DNA from: Lachnospiraceae bacterium
Lineage (GTDB): Bacteria > Bacillota > Clostridia > Lachnospirales > Lachnospiraceae
DNA length: 61,915 nucleotides
Direction: 5' to 3'
Assembly: GCA_021203205.1 (NCBI GenBank)
Contig: JAJQBQ010000050.1
Coordinates: forward strand, 1 to 61,915
The notes beneath the pieces were generated by a model. That model was not told the DNA's origin. It saw only the letters and a list, made by a program, of their open reading frames with translations, and ran no database searches. The first letter of the stretch is position 1. The number at the start of each line of letters is the position of its first letter. Made by a program: the position numbers and the translations under genes. Below are positions 46,876 to 54,920 of the stretch, one piece after another.

Positions 46876-48165
46876 TTATGAGAACAGCTTCCAGATATCA
46901 TTAAACATGATCAGCACCATTAAAATCAGCAGTAAAATCATGCCGATCATGTGGACGATCGCTTCCTTATCCCGCGGCACCGGTTTTCCGACCACCGCTT
47001 CAATAATCAGAAACACGAGCCGTCCGCCGTCGAGCGCCGGAATCGGTAACAGGTTCATGACGCCCAGGTTCGCGCTCAAAAGCACCGTCAGGTTCGCCAT
47101 GGTGAGCAGCACATAGTACCAGCCGTCCGATTTCGTCTCCTCGTAGGTGTCGCCGATCATGTCGACAATGCCCACCGGCCCGGAGACATCGTTCGCCGTA
47201 AGCTTCCCGGTAAAGAGCATCCCAAGACTCTTAAACACGGATTTCACATCGTATTTAAATTCAAGAAAGCTGTATCCGATGGTGGCAAGCGGGCCTACCT
47301 TCTCCCGGTAGAGGTTGTAGCTCCAGCCGATGGAATAAGATTCCGTAAGAACCGGCGTCACTTCCACCGTAGTCTCCTCGCCGTCGCGCAGGTAAGTAAC
47401 AGACATGGTCTCCGCCCCGATGGGGTTTTCGGCAAGGTATTCCGACATGGCAAGGCCGTCCGCGATGGCCGTTCCGTTAATCGCCGTGATGACATCGCCA
47501 TCCTGCAGCCCCGCTGCCTCGAGGGCACCGCCCTCCGACACCGTGACAGATGCGTCGTCCGCCGTGCTGTAGGTCATGCCGAGCATGTATTTCTGCACCA
47601 GCTCAGGCGTCACCTCCGCCGTATACTTTACCCCATCCCGCTTATAGGTGATGATGATCGTCTCATCCGACATCGGGTTCACGACTTCCTGCAGATAAAT
47701 CTCGCGCCCGATAGACACGCCGGAACCGTCGTAACTCGTGACGACATCTCCCTCCCGCAGCCCGGCTTCGTACGCCGGCATGCCCTCCGTCACGGAGAGC
47801 ACGGTGGGCTTGTCGATGCCCACGCAGCCAATCACCACGACGGAAAGTACGATGGCCAGCAGGAAGTTAAATACCGGTCCCGCCGCTACCACCGCGATGC
47901 GGGCCCAGACGGATTTCGACTGGAAGGAGCGTGGATCGTCCTCCGTGCCCTCCTCGTCCTCGCCGAGCATCATGCAGGAGCCGCCGAACGGAAACAGCTT
48001 CCACGAATAGAGCGTCTCCCCCACCTGCTTTTTCAGAATTCTCGGCCCCATGCCGAGAGAAAATTCGGTGACGCAGACGCCATTCTTCTTCGCGATCAGG
48101 AAATGACCAAATTCATGGATCAGAATTAACAGACTGAAAATAATAATTGCAAATATAATACTCAA
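46876..48165 (-). CDS. rseP: RIP metalloprotease RseP
   Basis: Membrane site-2 protease of 429 aa. The zinc motif HEFGH is in the first membrane helix with the following KNGVCVTEFSLGMGP. Two PDZ-like parts are visible (GMPAYEAGLREGDVV, GALEAAGLQDGDVI), and the second zinc aspartate region is NLLPIPALDGGRL. It cleaves anti-sigma factors or signal peptide remnants. Start is a TTG at 48165, with only AAGGA at long spacing; no better start is in frame. Confidence 0.95.
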   Translation of the reverse strand: MSIIFAIIIFSLLILIHEFGHFLIAKKNGVCVTEFSLGMGPRILKKQVGETLYSWKLFPFGGSCMMLGEDEEGTEDDPRSFQSKSVWARIAVVAAGPVFNFLLAIVLSVVVIGCVGIDKPTVLSVTEGMPAYEAGLREGDVVTSYDGSGVSIGREIYLQEVVNPMSDETIIITYKRDGVKYTAEVTPELVQKYMLGMTYSTADDASVTVSEGGALEAAGLQDGDVITAINGTAIADGLAMSEYLAENPIGAETMSVTYLRDGEETTVEVTPVLTESYSIGWSYNLYREKVGPLATIGYSFLEFKYDVKSVFKSLGMLFTGKLTANDVSGPVGIVDMIGDTYEETKSDGWYYVLLTMANLTVLLSANLGVMNLLPIPALDGGRLVFLIIEAVVGKPVPRDKEAIVHMIGMILLLILMVLIMFNDIWKLFS

Positions 48166-48298
48166 AGCTAAGATTGATTCCTTTCCGTCGACATTTAACG
48201 GGCGAAATTATAGACCATCCCGCAGAATACGTCCAGTGAAATTTCTGTGGCGTTGACTCCGGGAACTAACGCACAGGCATCTGAAAATTTGACAGCTT

Positions 48299-49633
48299 TT
48301 ATTTTCCACTGTGACCTCCGGGGACACGGGAGTTTGCTTCAACACCAGGATGCTTCCTGCGGATGCACTCGTACGCCTCCTGCTCCGCGTCCAGAATCTG
48401 GGGCACATCCGGATTCGGTATCACACGGTGACCGGCCATAGCCTCGCCGATGTAATCCGTGATATCGCCAAAGCGGATATGGCGCTGCAGAAACAGCTGC
48501 ACCGCGTACTCATTTGCCGCGTTGAACACGGTCGGCATGGTGCCGCCCGCCCGCGCCGCTTCCAGTGCCAGCGCAAACCCGTGGAAATTCACCGGATCCG
48601 GCTCCTCAAAGGTGATCTGCCGAATCTTCTTAAAATCCACGCGAGCGCCGCCCAGCGCCGGGCGTTCCGGATACAGCAGCGCGTACTGGATCGGAATGTG
48701 CATATCCGGCGTGCCGAGCTGCGCTTTGATGGCGCCGTCCCGGAACTCCACCATGGAGTGAATCAGGCTCTGCGGCTGAATGACCACGTCAATCTGATCC
48801 AGCCCCACATCAAAGAGCCAGCCGGCCTCCATGACCTCGAGCCCCTTGTTGACCATGGTGGCGCTGTCGATGGTAATTTTCTGTCCCATCGACCAGTTCG
48901 GGTGCTTTAAGGCATCCTCCACCGTCATGTTTTCCATCTCGGCCCGGGTTTTCCCCCGAAACGGTCCGCCCGAAGCGGTGAGAATAATCCGCTCCACCTC
49001 ACTGCGGTTTTCGCCGTGCAGACACTGAAAGATGGCGCTGTGCTCACTGTCGATCGGAAAGATGGATACTCCCTTTTCCCGCGCGGCAGACATAACCAGA
49101 TGCCCCGCCGTAACGAGGGTTTCCTTATTTGCCAGGGCCACATCCTTGCCGGCGCGGATGGCTGCCAGCGTCGGGCGGATCCCCATCATGCCCACGACTG
49201 CCGTGACCAGCATATCGTAGTCCGCGCTCGCGGCGATGGCCACCAGGCCCTCCATGCCGTAGAGGACTTCCGTCTCCGTGCGGCAGCGGCACAGGTTTTC
49301 GCCCGCATCCAATTCTTCAGCCGTCCAGACTTCCCCGCGCATCTGCCGGTCGCTGCTGCTTAACCGGCTCTCCAGCTCATAAGCAGCCTCCGCCGTCGCC
49401 AGGCACGCGAACTTCGGATGAAATTCCAGAACCTGCGCCTCCAATAAATCCACATTGCTCCCGGCAGTCAGCGCGAACACCTGCAGCCGCTCCGGATGGT
49501 TCCGCACGATATCCAGCGTCTGTGTGCCGATCGAACCGGTCGAGCCGAGGAGCGCAATTCTTTTACACGTCCCCTTTACCGGTTCCCCGGCCTTTCTTTG
49601 GGAAGATTCCCTTCCGTATATTTCCTGTTCCAT
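48299..49633 (-). CDS. dxr: 1-deoxy-D-xylulose 5-phosphate reductoisomerase
   Basis: Second enzyme of the MEP isoprenoid pathway. It has GSTGSIGTQTLDIV for NADPH, NKETLVTAG, SEHSAIFQCL, and ASGGPFRG, with PNWSMGQKITIDSATMVNKG. The 444 aa include a charged N-terminal extension of about 20 residues before the usual start; no clear ribosome site decides between starts. It feeds undecaprenyl-PP synthesis by UppS two genes upstream. Confidence 0.96.
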   Translation of the reverse strand: MEQEIYGRESSQRKAGEPVKGTCKRIALLGSTGSIGTQTLDIVRNHPERLQVFALTAGSNVDLLEAQVLEFHPKFACLATAEAAYELESRLSSSDRQMRGEVWTAEELDAGENLCRCRTETEVLYGMEGLVAIAASADYDMLVTAVVGMMGIRPTLAAIRAGKDVALANKETLVTAGHLVMSAAREKGVSIFPIDSEHSAIFQCLHGENRSEVERIILTASGGPFRGKTRAEMENMTVEDALKHPNWSMGQKITIDSATMVNKGLEVMEAGWLFDVGLDQIDVVIQPQSLIHSMVEFRDGAIKAQLGTPDMHIPIQYALLYPERPALGGARVDFKKIRQITFEEPDPVNFHGFALALEAARAGGTMPTVFNAANEYAVQLFLQRHIRFGDITDYIGEAMAGHRVIPNPDVPQILDAEQEAYECIRRKHPGVEANSRVPGGHSGK

Positions 49634-49708
49634 ACAATTTCAGTTCTTTTCTTTCTATTCGCATTCTTCGCCTCGCCCGTGCCGGGTACCGGCCTGACTG
49701 ACAACGCT

Positions 49709-50545
49709 TCACAGCAATTCTTCCAGCACCGTCAGCAGAATCCAGACCACCGGCGCGGTAAAAATCACGCTGTCAAACCGGTCCAGAATGCCGCCGTGTC
49801 CCGGAATCAGCGTTCCGTAATCCTTGATGTTGTGGTTGCGCTTCACCGCCGAGGCCGCAAGGTCACCGATCATGGAGATGACGGCGCCGATACCGCAGAC
49901 CACAGGGTAAAGGATATACGGGTGCAGCGACGTATTCATATGCTCATGGAAAACCACCGCAAACAGGAATCCCACCAGCATGGCACCCGCCACGCCGCCC
50001 ACCGCACCCTCGACCGATTTCTTCGGGCTTAAGTTCGGTGTCATCTGATGCTTTCCCATGGTCACGCCCACCAGATACGCAAAGGTATCCGCAATCCATG
50101 AGCACAAAAAGATCAGCCAGACATGGTAAACGCCATCGTCCATCTGCCGCACCTTGTAGATGCAGGAGAGCATCACGCCGACGTACAGCATGCCGAAGAG
50201 CACGCACATGATCTGTTCCGTGCGGTATTTCGGAAACGTCACCACGTACACGGTCATCAGGGCCATCAGCACCAGCAAAATCAGCTCGAGGTACGCGCCG
50301 GACAAATCCATGCGCATGCACATATAATACAACAGAATTCCGACATAGCCCACCATGCCCGGAAGTTTGTTCTGCACCTCAAAGACACGGTAAAATTCAA
50401 ACATGCCCACCAGCGAAATGACCAGCAGCGTAAAATACAGCACATCCCCGCCCGCAATCAGCGTGACAAGGGCGACCGCTACCAGTACAACCGAACTCAT
50501 CAGCCTCACAAAAAAGGATTTCGTGAGTAATTTTTTCAGATCCAT
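49709..50545 (-). CDS. cdsA: Phosphatidate cytidylyltransferase
   Basis: Multi-pass membrane enzyme making CDP-diacylglycerol from CTP and phosphatidate. The C-terminal signature region DLAASAVKRNHNIKDYGTLI followed by PGHGGILDRFDS is complete. Length 278 aa. It lies 10 bp after uppS. Confidence 0.97.
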   Translation of the reverse strand: MDLKKLLTKSFFVRLMSSVVLVAVALVTLIAGGDVLYFTLLVISLVGMFEFYRVFEVQNKLPGMVGYVGILLYYMCMRMDLSGAYLELILLVLMALMTVYVVTFPKYRTEQIMCVLFGMLYVGVMLSCIYKVRQMDDGVYHVWLIFLCSWIADTFAYLVGVTMGKHQMTPNLSPKKSVEGAVGGVAGAMLVGFLFAVVFHEHMNTSLHPYILYPVVCGIGAVISMIGDLAASAVKRNHNIKDYGTLIPGHGGILDRFDSVIFTAPVVWILLTVLEELL

Positions 50546-50555
50546 CGAACTTTTT

Positions 50556-51284
50556 TCACCTTCCTCCGAAACGCCGCTCCCGCTGATTGTACGCCTTTAT
50601 GGCTTCCACAAGATCCGCCCGCTTAAAGTCCGGCCAGAGCGTATCCGTAAAATATAGCTCCGAATAGGCGATCTGCCAGAGCAGGTAGTTCGAAAGGCGC
50701 TCCTCACCGCTCGTGCGAATCAACAGATCCGGATCCGGAAGCCCCGCCGTGTCGAGATAGGAGGAAATCTTCTCCTCCGTGACCTCCTCCGGCGTAAGCT
50801 TTCCGTCACGGCAGTCCTCCAGCATGCGCGTCACGGCGCGCCGGATCTCATCCCGGCTGCCGTAGTTGAGCGCAATCGTGAAATTCAGGCCGTCATTGTG
50901 CGCCGATGCTTCCTCAAGCCTTGCGATGCTCTCCTGCATATCCGCGTCCAGGCGGGAACGCTCCCCGATTACCCGCACGCGCAGGTTGTTCTTATCCGCG
51001 GTGCGGATACAGTCTTTGAGGTAATCGCGCAGCAGATTCATCAGCGTCGCCACCTCGCTGTCGCTGCGCTTCCAGTTTTCCGTGGAAAACGCATAGACCG
51101 TCAGGTAGCGGATGCCCATGTGCCCGGCGTCGTCACAGATCTGCTCCACGTTTTTCGCGCCCTGTGAATGGCCGGCACTGCGCGGCAGAAAGCGCTTTTT
51201 CGCCCACCTGCCGTTTCCGTCCAGAATAATCGCCACATGATTCGGGATTACCAGTCCCGCAAGATCATCTGTTTCTTTTCCCAT
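50556..51284 (-). CDS. uppS: Undecaprenyl diphosphate synthase
   Basis: Cis-prenyltransferase supplying the lipid carrier for peptidoglycan. Motifs: VAIILDGNGRWAKKR, YLTVYAFSTENWKR, and PDLLIRTSGEERLSNYLLW (with SELYFTDTLWPDF following). Length 242 aa. Part of the frr-uppS-cdsA run. Confidence 0.97.
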   Translation of the reverse strand: MGKETDDLAGLVIPNHVAIILDGNGRWAKKRFLPRSAGHSQGAKNVEQICDDAGHMGIRYLTVYAFSTENWKRSDSEVATLMNLLRDYLKDCIRTADKNNLRVRVIGERSRLDADMQESIARLEEASAHNDGLNFTIALNYGSRDEIRRAVTRMLEDCRDGKLTPEEVTEEKISSYLDTAGLPDPDLLIRTSGEERLSNYLLWQIAYSELYFTDTLWPDFKRADLVEAIKAYNQRERRFGGR

Positions 51285-51318
51285 AACAACTCCAACTCAT
51301 CCGGGGGTTCACCCGCTT

Positions 51319-51876
51319 CTACACCGTCATGATCTCTTTCGTCTTCTTCTCCATCTCCCGGTCGATCTTCATACAGTAATCATCCGTCGTCTTCTGGATT
51401 TCCTTTTCCAGGATCTTCTGGTCGTCCTCGGTGATCTCGCTGTCTTTCTTTGCGCGCTTAAAATCGTCCATCGCGTCCCGGCGGATGTTGCGTACGGCTA
51501 CCTTTGCGCCCTCGGCCTTCTTTTTAATGTCCTTCGACAGGTCGCGGCGGCGCTCCTCCGTGAGCTCCGGGAACACCAGGCGGATCACCTTGCCGTCATT
51601 GCTGGGGTTCAGACCGAGATCCGAAGCGAGAATCGCCTTCTCGATCGCCTTAATCAGGCTCGAATCCCAGGGCTGAATCACGATCATGCGTGCCTCCGGC
51701 ACGGAAACATTTCCCACCTGCTGAATCGGCGTCGGCACGCCGTAGTAATCCACCCGCAGCTTGTCGAGCAGATGCGGGTTCGCACGGCCTGCGCGGATGG
51801 TGCTGTACTCCTCCAGCAGGTTGTTCAGCGTCTTTTCCATACGCTCTTCGTAGTCCAGTAACTGTTCTTCCATCAT
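51319..51876 (-). CDS. frr: Ribosome recycling factor
   Basis: Splits post-termination ribosomes with EF-G. Characteristic segments are RAGRANPHLLDKLRVDYYG, PTPIQQVGNVSVPEARM and NPSNDGKVIRLVFPELTEE. Length 185 aa. Two ATGs in tandem begin the frame; GGAGG upstream serves either. Confidence 0.98.
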   Translation of the reverse strand: MMEEQLLDYEERMEKTLNNLLEEYSTIRAGRANPHLLDKLRVDYYGVPTPIQQVGNVSVPEARMIVIQPWDSSLIKAIEKAILASDLGLNPSNDGKVIRLVFPELTEERRRDLSKDIKKKAEGAKVAVRNIRRDAMDDFKRAKKDSEITEDDQKILEKEIQKTTDDYCMKIDREMEKKTKEIMTV

Positions 51877-51970
51877 GATAGTTTACCTCCATATATATGT
51901 ATTTTTTCTCTTAATTTACGTAAGAAAATGAAAGTTCCTGCGAAACCGAAACTTCCATTTCCGGGACGGC

Positions 51971-52678
51971 TTATACCGTTATATCCGTCCCATGGAACGG
52001 CCCCACGACCGCCTCCACGATACTGTTCTTTTCGTTCAGGCCGAAAATACGCATCGGCATGTGGTTTTCCATGCAAAGCACGCTGGCCGCCAGGTCAATC
52101 ACGCCCAGCTCTTTTTCCACCACCTCGCTGATACTCAAGGTGTCGTACTTTTTCGCGTCCGGATTCTTCGCCGGGTCGCTGTCGTACACGCCGTCGATGG
52201 ACTTTGCCGCGAGAATGCAGTCAGCCTCGATCTCGACCGCGCGCAACGCCATGCCCATGTCGGTGGAAAAGTACGGGTGTCCGGTTCCGCCGGCAAAAAA
52301 GCAGACCTCCCCGGCTTCCAGGCTTTCCACGGCCCGGTCTTTGGAAAACATTTCCGTGAATGTCCCGCAGGCAAACGGCGTAAATACCTTCGTCTTCATG
52401 CCCTCCGTGCGGAAAATCTCGGAAACATAAATGCAGTTCATGACGGTCGCCAGCATGCCGATCGCGTCCGCCTTCGTGCGGTCAATCTTCTCGCTCGTGC
52501 GCCCGCGCCAGAAGTTTCCGCCGCCGGTCACGATGCCGACCTGGATGCCGGCTTCGGTGAGCACCTTCACCTGCTTCGCCACGTCCACGCAAACAGCCTC
52601 GTCAAACCCTGTCTTCTTATCCCCCGCCAGGGCTTCCCCGCTGAGCTTTAATAGAATTCTTTTTAACTGTTTCATCAT
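51971..52678 (-). CDS. pyrH: UMP kinase
   Basis: Hexameric bacterial UMP kinase (amino acid kinase fold), converting UMP to UDP. It starts LKRILLKLSGEALAG and contains VTGGGNFWRG, then ADAIGMLATVMN, and FFAGGTGHPYFSTD. Length 235 aa. It begins the cluster here; its upstream region contains a terminator and a large structured element (52731-52858), which suggests premature termination or an independent RNA. Confidence 0.97.
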   Translation of the reverse strand: MMKQLKRILLKLSGEALAGDKKTGFDEAVCVDVAKQVKVLTEAGIQVGIVTGGGNFWRGRTSEKIDRTKADAIGMLATVMNCIYVSEIFRTEGMKTKVFTPFACGTFTEMFSKDRAVESLEAGEVCFFAGGTGHPYFSTDMGMALRAVEIEADCILAAKSIDGVYDSDPAKNPDAKKYDTLSISEVVEKELGVIDLAASVLCMENHMPMRIFGLNEKNSIVEAVVGPFHGTDITV

Positions 52679-52730
52679 TCCGTATCCCTTCTTGTATTAA
52701 GATTCAGCGAATCTGCCCCTTAGAATAGCA

Positions 52731-52756
52731 TAAAAAGGAGGGATTTAAAACCCCTC
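52731..52756 (-). terminator. Terminator-like hairpin upstream of pyrH
   Basis: On the minus strand GAGGGG, 8 nt (TTTTAAAT), CCCTCC, then TTTTTA. It lies between the structured element 52765-52858 and the pyrH start, 53 bp before the ATG, so it would end or attenuate any transcript coming through the element. Confidence 0.7.
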
Positions 52757-52764
52757 AATTTATA

Positions 52765-52858
52765 AAATCTTTGTTACTGACTCACAGAGGATGACTGTGC
52801 AACAGTCACCTCTCCTTTCATGAGCTGAGGGGAAGCCGCGAATCAGTTACAAAGATTT
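52765..52858. other. Structured intergenic element: candidate ncRNA, leader or MITE
   Basis: An outer inverted repeat with 16-nt arms (52765-52780 and 52843-52858) pairs at 15 positions. Inside is a second, nearly perfect hairpin: AGAGG-A-TGACTGT (786-798) with ACAGTCA-CCTCT (802-813). The remaining 30 nt can form a third short arm. The minus strand reads element, then terminator, then pyrH. The shape fits a three-way-junction RNA; terminal inverted repeats could also be those of a miniature transposable element. No target-site duplication is clear. Confidence 0.7.
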
Positions 52859-52865
52859 CTATTGT

Positions 52866-52894
52866 TTGCCTTTTTGCCCCGGCTGTGGTATACT
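52866..52894 (+). promoter_or_regulatory. Promoter of the cbiL-like gene
   Basis: TTGCCT (52866-52871), 17-bp spacer, TATACT (52889-52894) with an upstream TG. The leader is about 90 nt. No cobalamin riboswitch B12 box was found in it. Confidence 0.65.
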
Positions 52895-52990
52895 CCCCGC
52901 CAGCAATAACCGGAGATTTATTACTGTGAAAGGAAACTGGACTTTCCCTGCTATTTGTGCCGCCGACCTGTTGGCGGAATGGAGATTTTT

Positions 52991-53872
52991 ATGAACAAAG
53001 CAACACTTTACGGCATCGGGGTCGGCCCCGGTGACCCGGAACTTATGACCTTAAAAGCCGTCCGCATCCTGAAAGCCGCCGATGTGATCGGCATCCCCGT
53101 ATCCGAACGCGGCGGTTTGGCAGATGCGACCGGCATTTCGACTTCCGAACGCGGCATTTCGGCAGATGCGACCGGCACTTCGGCTTCCGAACGCGGCATT
53201 TTGGCGGATGCGGCCGGCACTTCGGCTTCCGAACGCGGCGGTTTGGCTTCCGATTACGGCAGCACCGCGTTTGATATCGCATGCCGGGCCGTGCCGGAGC
53301 TGACGCAAAAAGAATCCTGCCGCCTCGTTTTCCCGATGACAAGAAATACCGAGCAAAGAAAAAAGGCATTTCAGACGAATGCGGCCCTGCTTCTTTCGTA
53401 TCTTGCCGCCGGAAAAACCGTGGCCTTTCCGGTGCTCGGCGATCCTTCCATCTACTCCACCTATACCTACGTGAGCCGTCTGGTGGCTGCCGCTGGCTAC
53501 CCGACGGAAACGGTTCCGGGGATCCCGTCCTTCGCGGCTGCGGCAGCCGCCGCAGGTCAGAGTCTCGGGGAGGATGATATGCAGATTCATATTTTCCCCG
53601 TACTCCGCTCAGAGGAAAAAGGGCAGACTTCCGCAGAATCCTCCCTCTCCGGGTCGGAAGATTCCTCCTCCCTGTGTTCCGCTCTCTCCCTCCCGGGGCG
53701 CAAGATCCTCATGAAAGGCGGCCGCTTTTCCGGACAGGTGCGCGATGTGCTCCTCGAAAAGAACCTCTCCGCCGTGATGGTGGAAAACTGCGGCATGGAA
53801 GGCGAAAAAATATACCGCTCTCCGGAAATATTTCCGGATCGGGCAGGATACTATTCTGTTATACTTATATGA
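52991..53872 (+). CDS. Precorrin-2 C20-methyltransferase-like protein with a repeat insertion
   Basis: Tetrapyrrole methylase fold: LYGIGVGPGDPELMTLKAV, TVAFPVLGDPSIYSTYTYV (split), ETVPGIPSFAAAAA and VENCGMEGEKIY agree with CbiL/CobI, which methylates C20 of the corrin precursor with SAM. Two insertions set it apart. Four 14-residue SERG repeats lie at residues about 38-93 and a Ser-rich loop at about 220-245. No other cobalamin gene lies in the window. ATG 52991 has GGAG at 6 nt; a start 12 codons earlier is less likely. Confidence 0.87.
   Translation: MNKATLYGIGVGPGDPELMTLKAVRILKAADVIGIPVSERGGLADATGISTSERGISADATGTSASERGILADAAGTSASERGGLASDYGSTAFDIACRAVPELTQKESCRLVFPMTRNTEQRKKAFQTNAALLLSYLAAGKTVAFPVLGDPSIYSTYTYVSRLVAAAGYPTETVPGIPSFAAAAAAAGQSLGEDDMQIHIFPVLRSEEKGQTSAESSLSGSEDSSSLCSALSLPGRKILMKGGRFSGQVRDVLLEKNLSAVMVENCGMEGEKIYRSPEIFPDRAGYYSVILI
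53102..53269 (+). repeat. 42-bp in-frame tandem repeat in the cbiL-like gene (four units)
   Basis: Units encode SERGGLADATGIST, SERGISADATGTSA, SERGILADAAGTSA and SERGGLASDYGSTA. DNA copies share TCCGAACGCGGC and are closely similar, consistent with recent expansion. Confidence 0.93.
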
Positions 53873-53988
53873 TGATTGATCGACAAAAGGTCATGACGCA
53901 CAGACCCCCAGGTTCATAAATTCGAATGCAGGCATTCGATTCCGAAGTCAACGCGAAGCGTTCACTTCTGACCCTCTTGTCCCTTGTG

Positions 53989-54684
53989 TCATGTTTTCGC
54001 CTCCCGGATCATCGCGTGCAGCTTTGCGAGGGCTTCCCGCATGCCGCCCACCTCATGCACAAGCCCTTCCCGGACAGCCGCTTTTCCCACAAGAATCGTC
54101 CCCAGATCCTTCGTGAGCACGCCGGTATTCATCATAAGAAATTCCAGCCGGTCTTTCGAAGCCTGACTGTGAGCCGCAATAAAATTCAGTATGCGCTCCT
54201 GCAGTATCTTGAAATAATCGTAAGTCTGCTGTGCGCCGATCACCGTTCCGTTCATGCGCACCGGGTGTATAATCATGGTGGCCGACGGGACAATGAACGC
54301 ATAATCCGTGGCCACGGCAATCGGCACGCCGATGGAATGGCTGTCGCCGATGATCAGCGATACGGTGGGCTTGCCGATCGTCGCGATCATCTCCGCCAGG
54401 GCCAGCCCGCAGGAGACATCTCCGCCGACCGTATTTAAAATCAGAAGGACGCCGTCCACGCGTGCATCGTCCGAGATACGCGCCAGCTGTGGCAGCACGT
54501 GGTCGTACTGTGTCGTCTTCATGCCGCCGGGCGAGGCTTCATGCCCCTCGATCTCGCCGATGATATTCAGCAGAAAAATGCGGCTGCCATCCCCCGAATG
54601 CTCCAGAACCGTCTGCCCGTAATCTTCAATGCTCTCCATGGATTCCTTTGCATCATCTCTGTTTTCGTTATTTTCGTTTGCCAT
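53989..54684 (-). CDS. ClpP-class serine protease, TepA-like
   Basis: The 231-aa protein has the ClpP fold pattern: LLILNTVGGDVSCGLALAEMI, IIGDSHSIG with the candidate nucleophile Ser, and MIIHPVRMNG with His. The SHSIG variant and length match TepA (translocation-enhancing protein) of Firmicutes rather than housekeeping ClpP. No signal peptide is seen, so it is cytoplasmic. ATG 54684 follows GAGGGGG; the frame is open 30 codons upstream. It converges with the cbiL-like gene. Confidence 0.87.
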   Translation of the reverse strand: MANENNENRDDAKESMESIEDYGQTVLEHSGDGSRIFLLNIIGEIEGHEASPGGMKTTQYDHVLPQLARISDDARVDGVLLILNTVGGDVSCGLALAEMIATIGKPTVSLIIGDSHSIGVPIAVATDYAFIVPSATMIIHPVRMNGTVIGAQQTYDYFKILQERILNFIAAHSQASKDRLEFLMMNTGVLTKDLGTILVGKAAVREGLVHEVGGMREALAKLHAMIREAKT

Positions 54685-54875
54685 ATTCCCCCTCTGCGTG
54701 ACTTCAAACGCTGCTATAAATAACCGCACCTGTTCACGGACATCTCTCCCGCATTTGCAAAAACTTCGACACAAATTTCATGGGAACGATACATTTCGCG
54801 AATTTTAGAAATCAAATCGGGAAGCGATTTCATTTTAAGTTCATTTATGAATGCCCGTAAACAGTAACATTATAT

Positions 54876-54912
54876 CCAAATAAAATAAGGGCTATACCGC
54901 CCTTACTTTATG
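54876..54912 (-). terminator. Terminator of the CmpB-family gene
   Basis: Minus strand: TAAAGTAAGGGC pairs with GCCCTTATTTTA around a 6-nt loop, ending in a T-rich tail. It starts 9 bp after the stop codon. Confidence 0.8.
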
Positions 54913-54920
54913 ATTTACTC

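Noticed and set aside
52895-52990. Cobalamin riboswitch before the cbiL-like gene
   Set aside because: The leader is under 100 nt and lacks the B12 box, so it is too short for the known class.
53102-53269. CRISPR-like array
   Set aside because: The 42-bp units are contiguous, without unique spacers, and are in frame in a coding gene.
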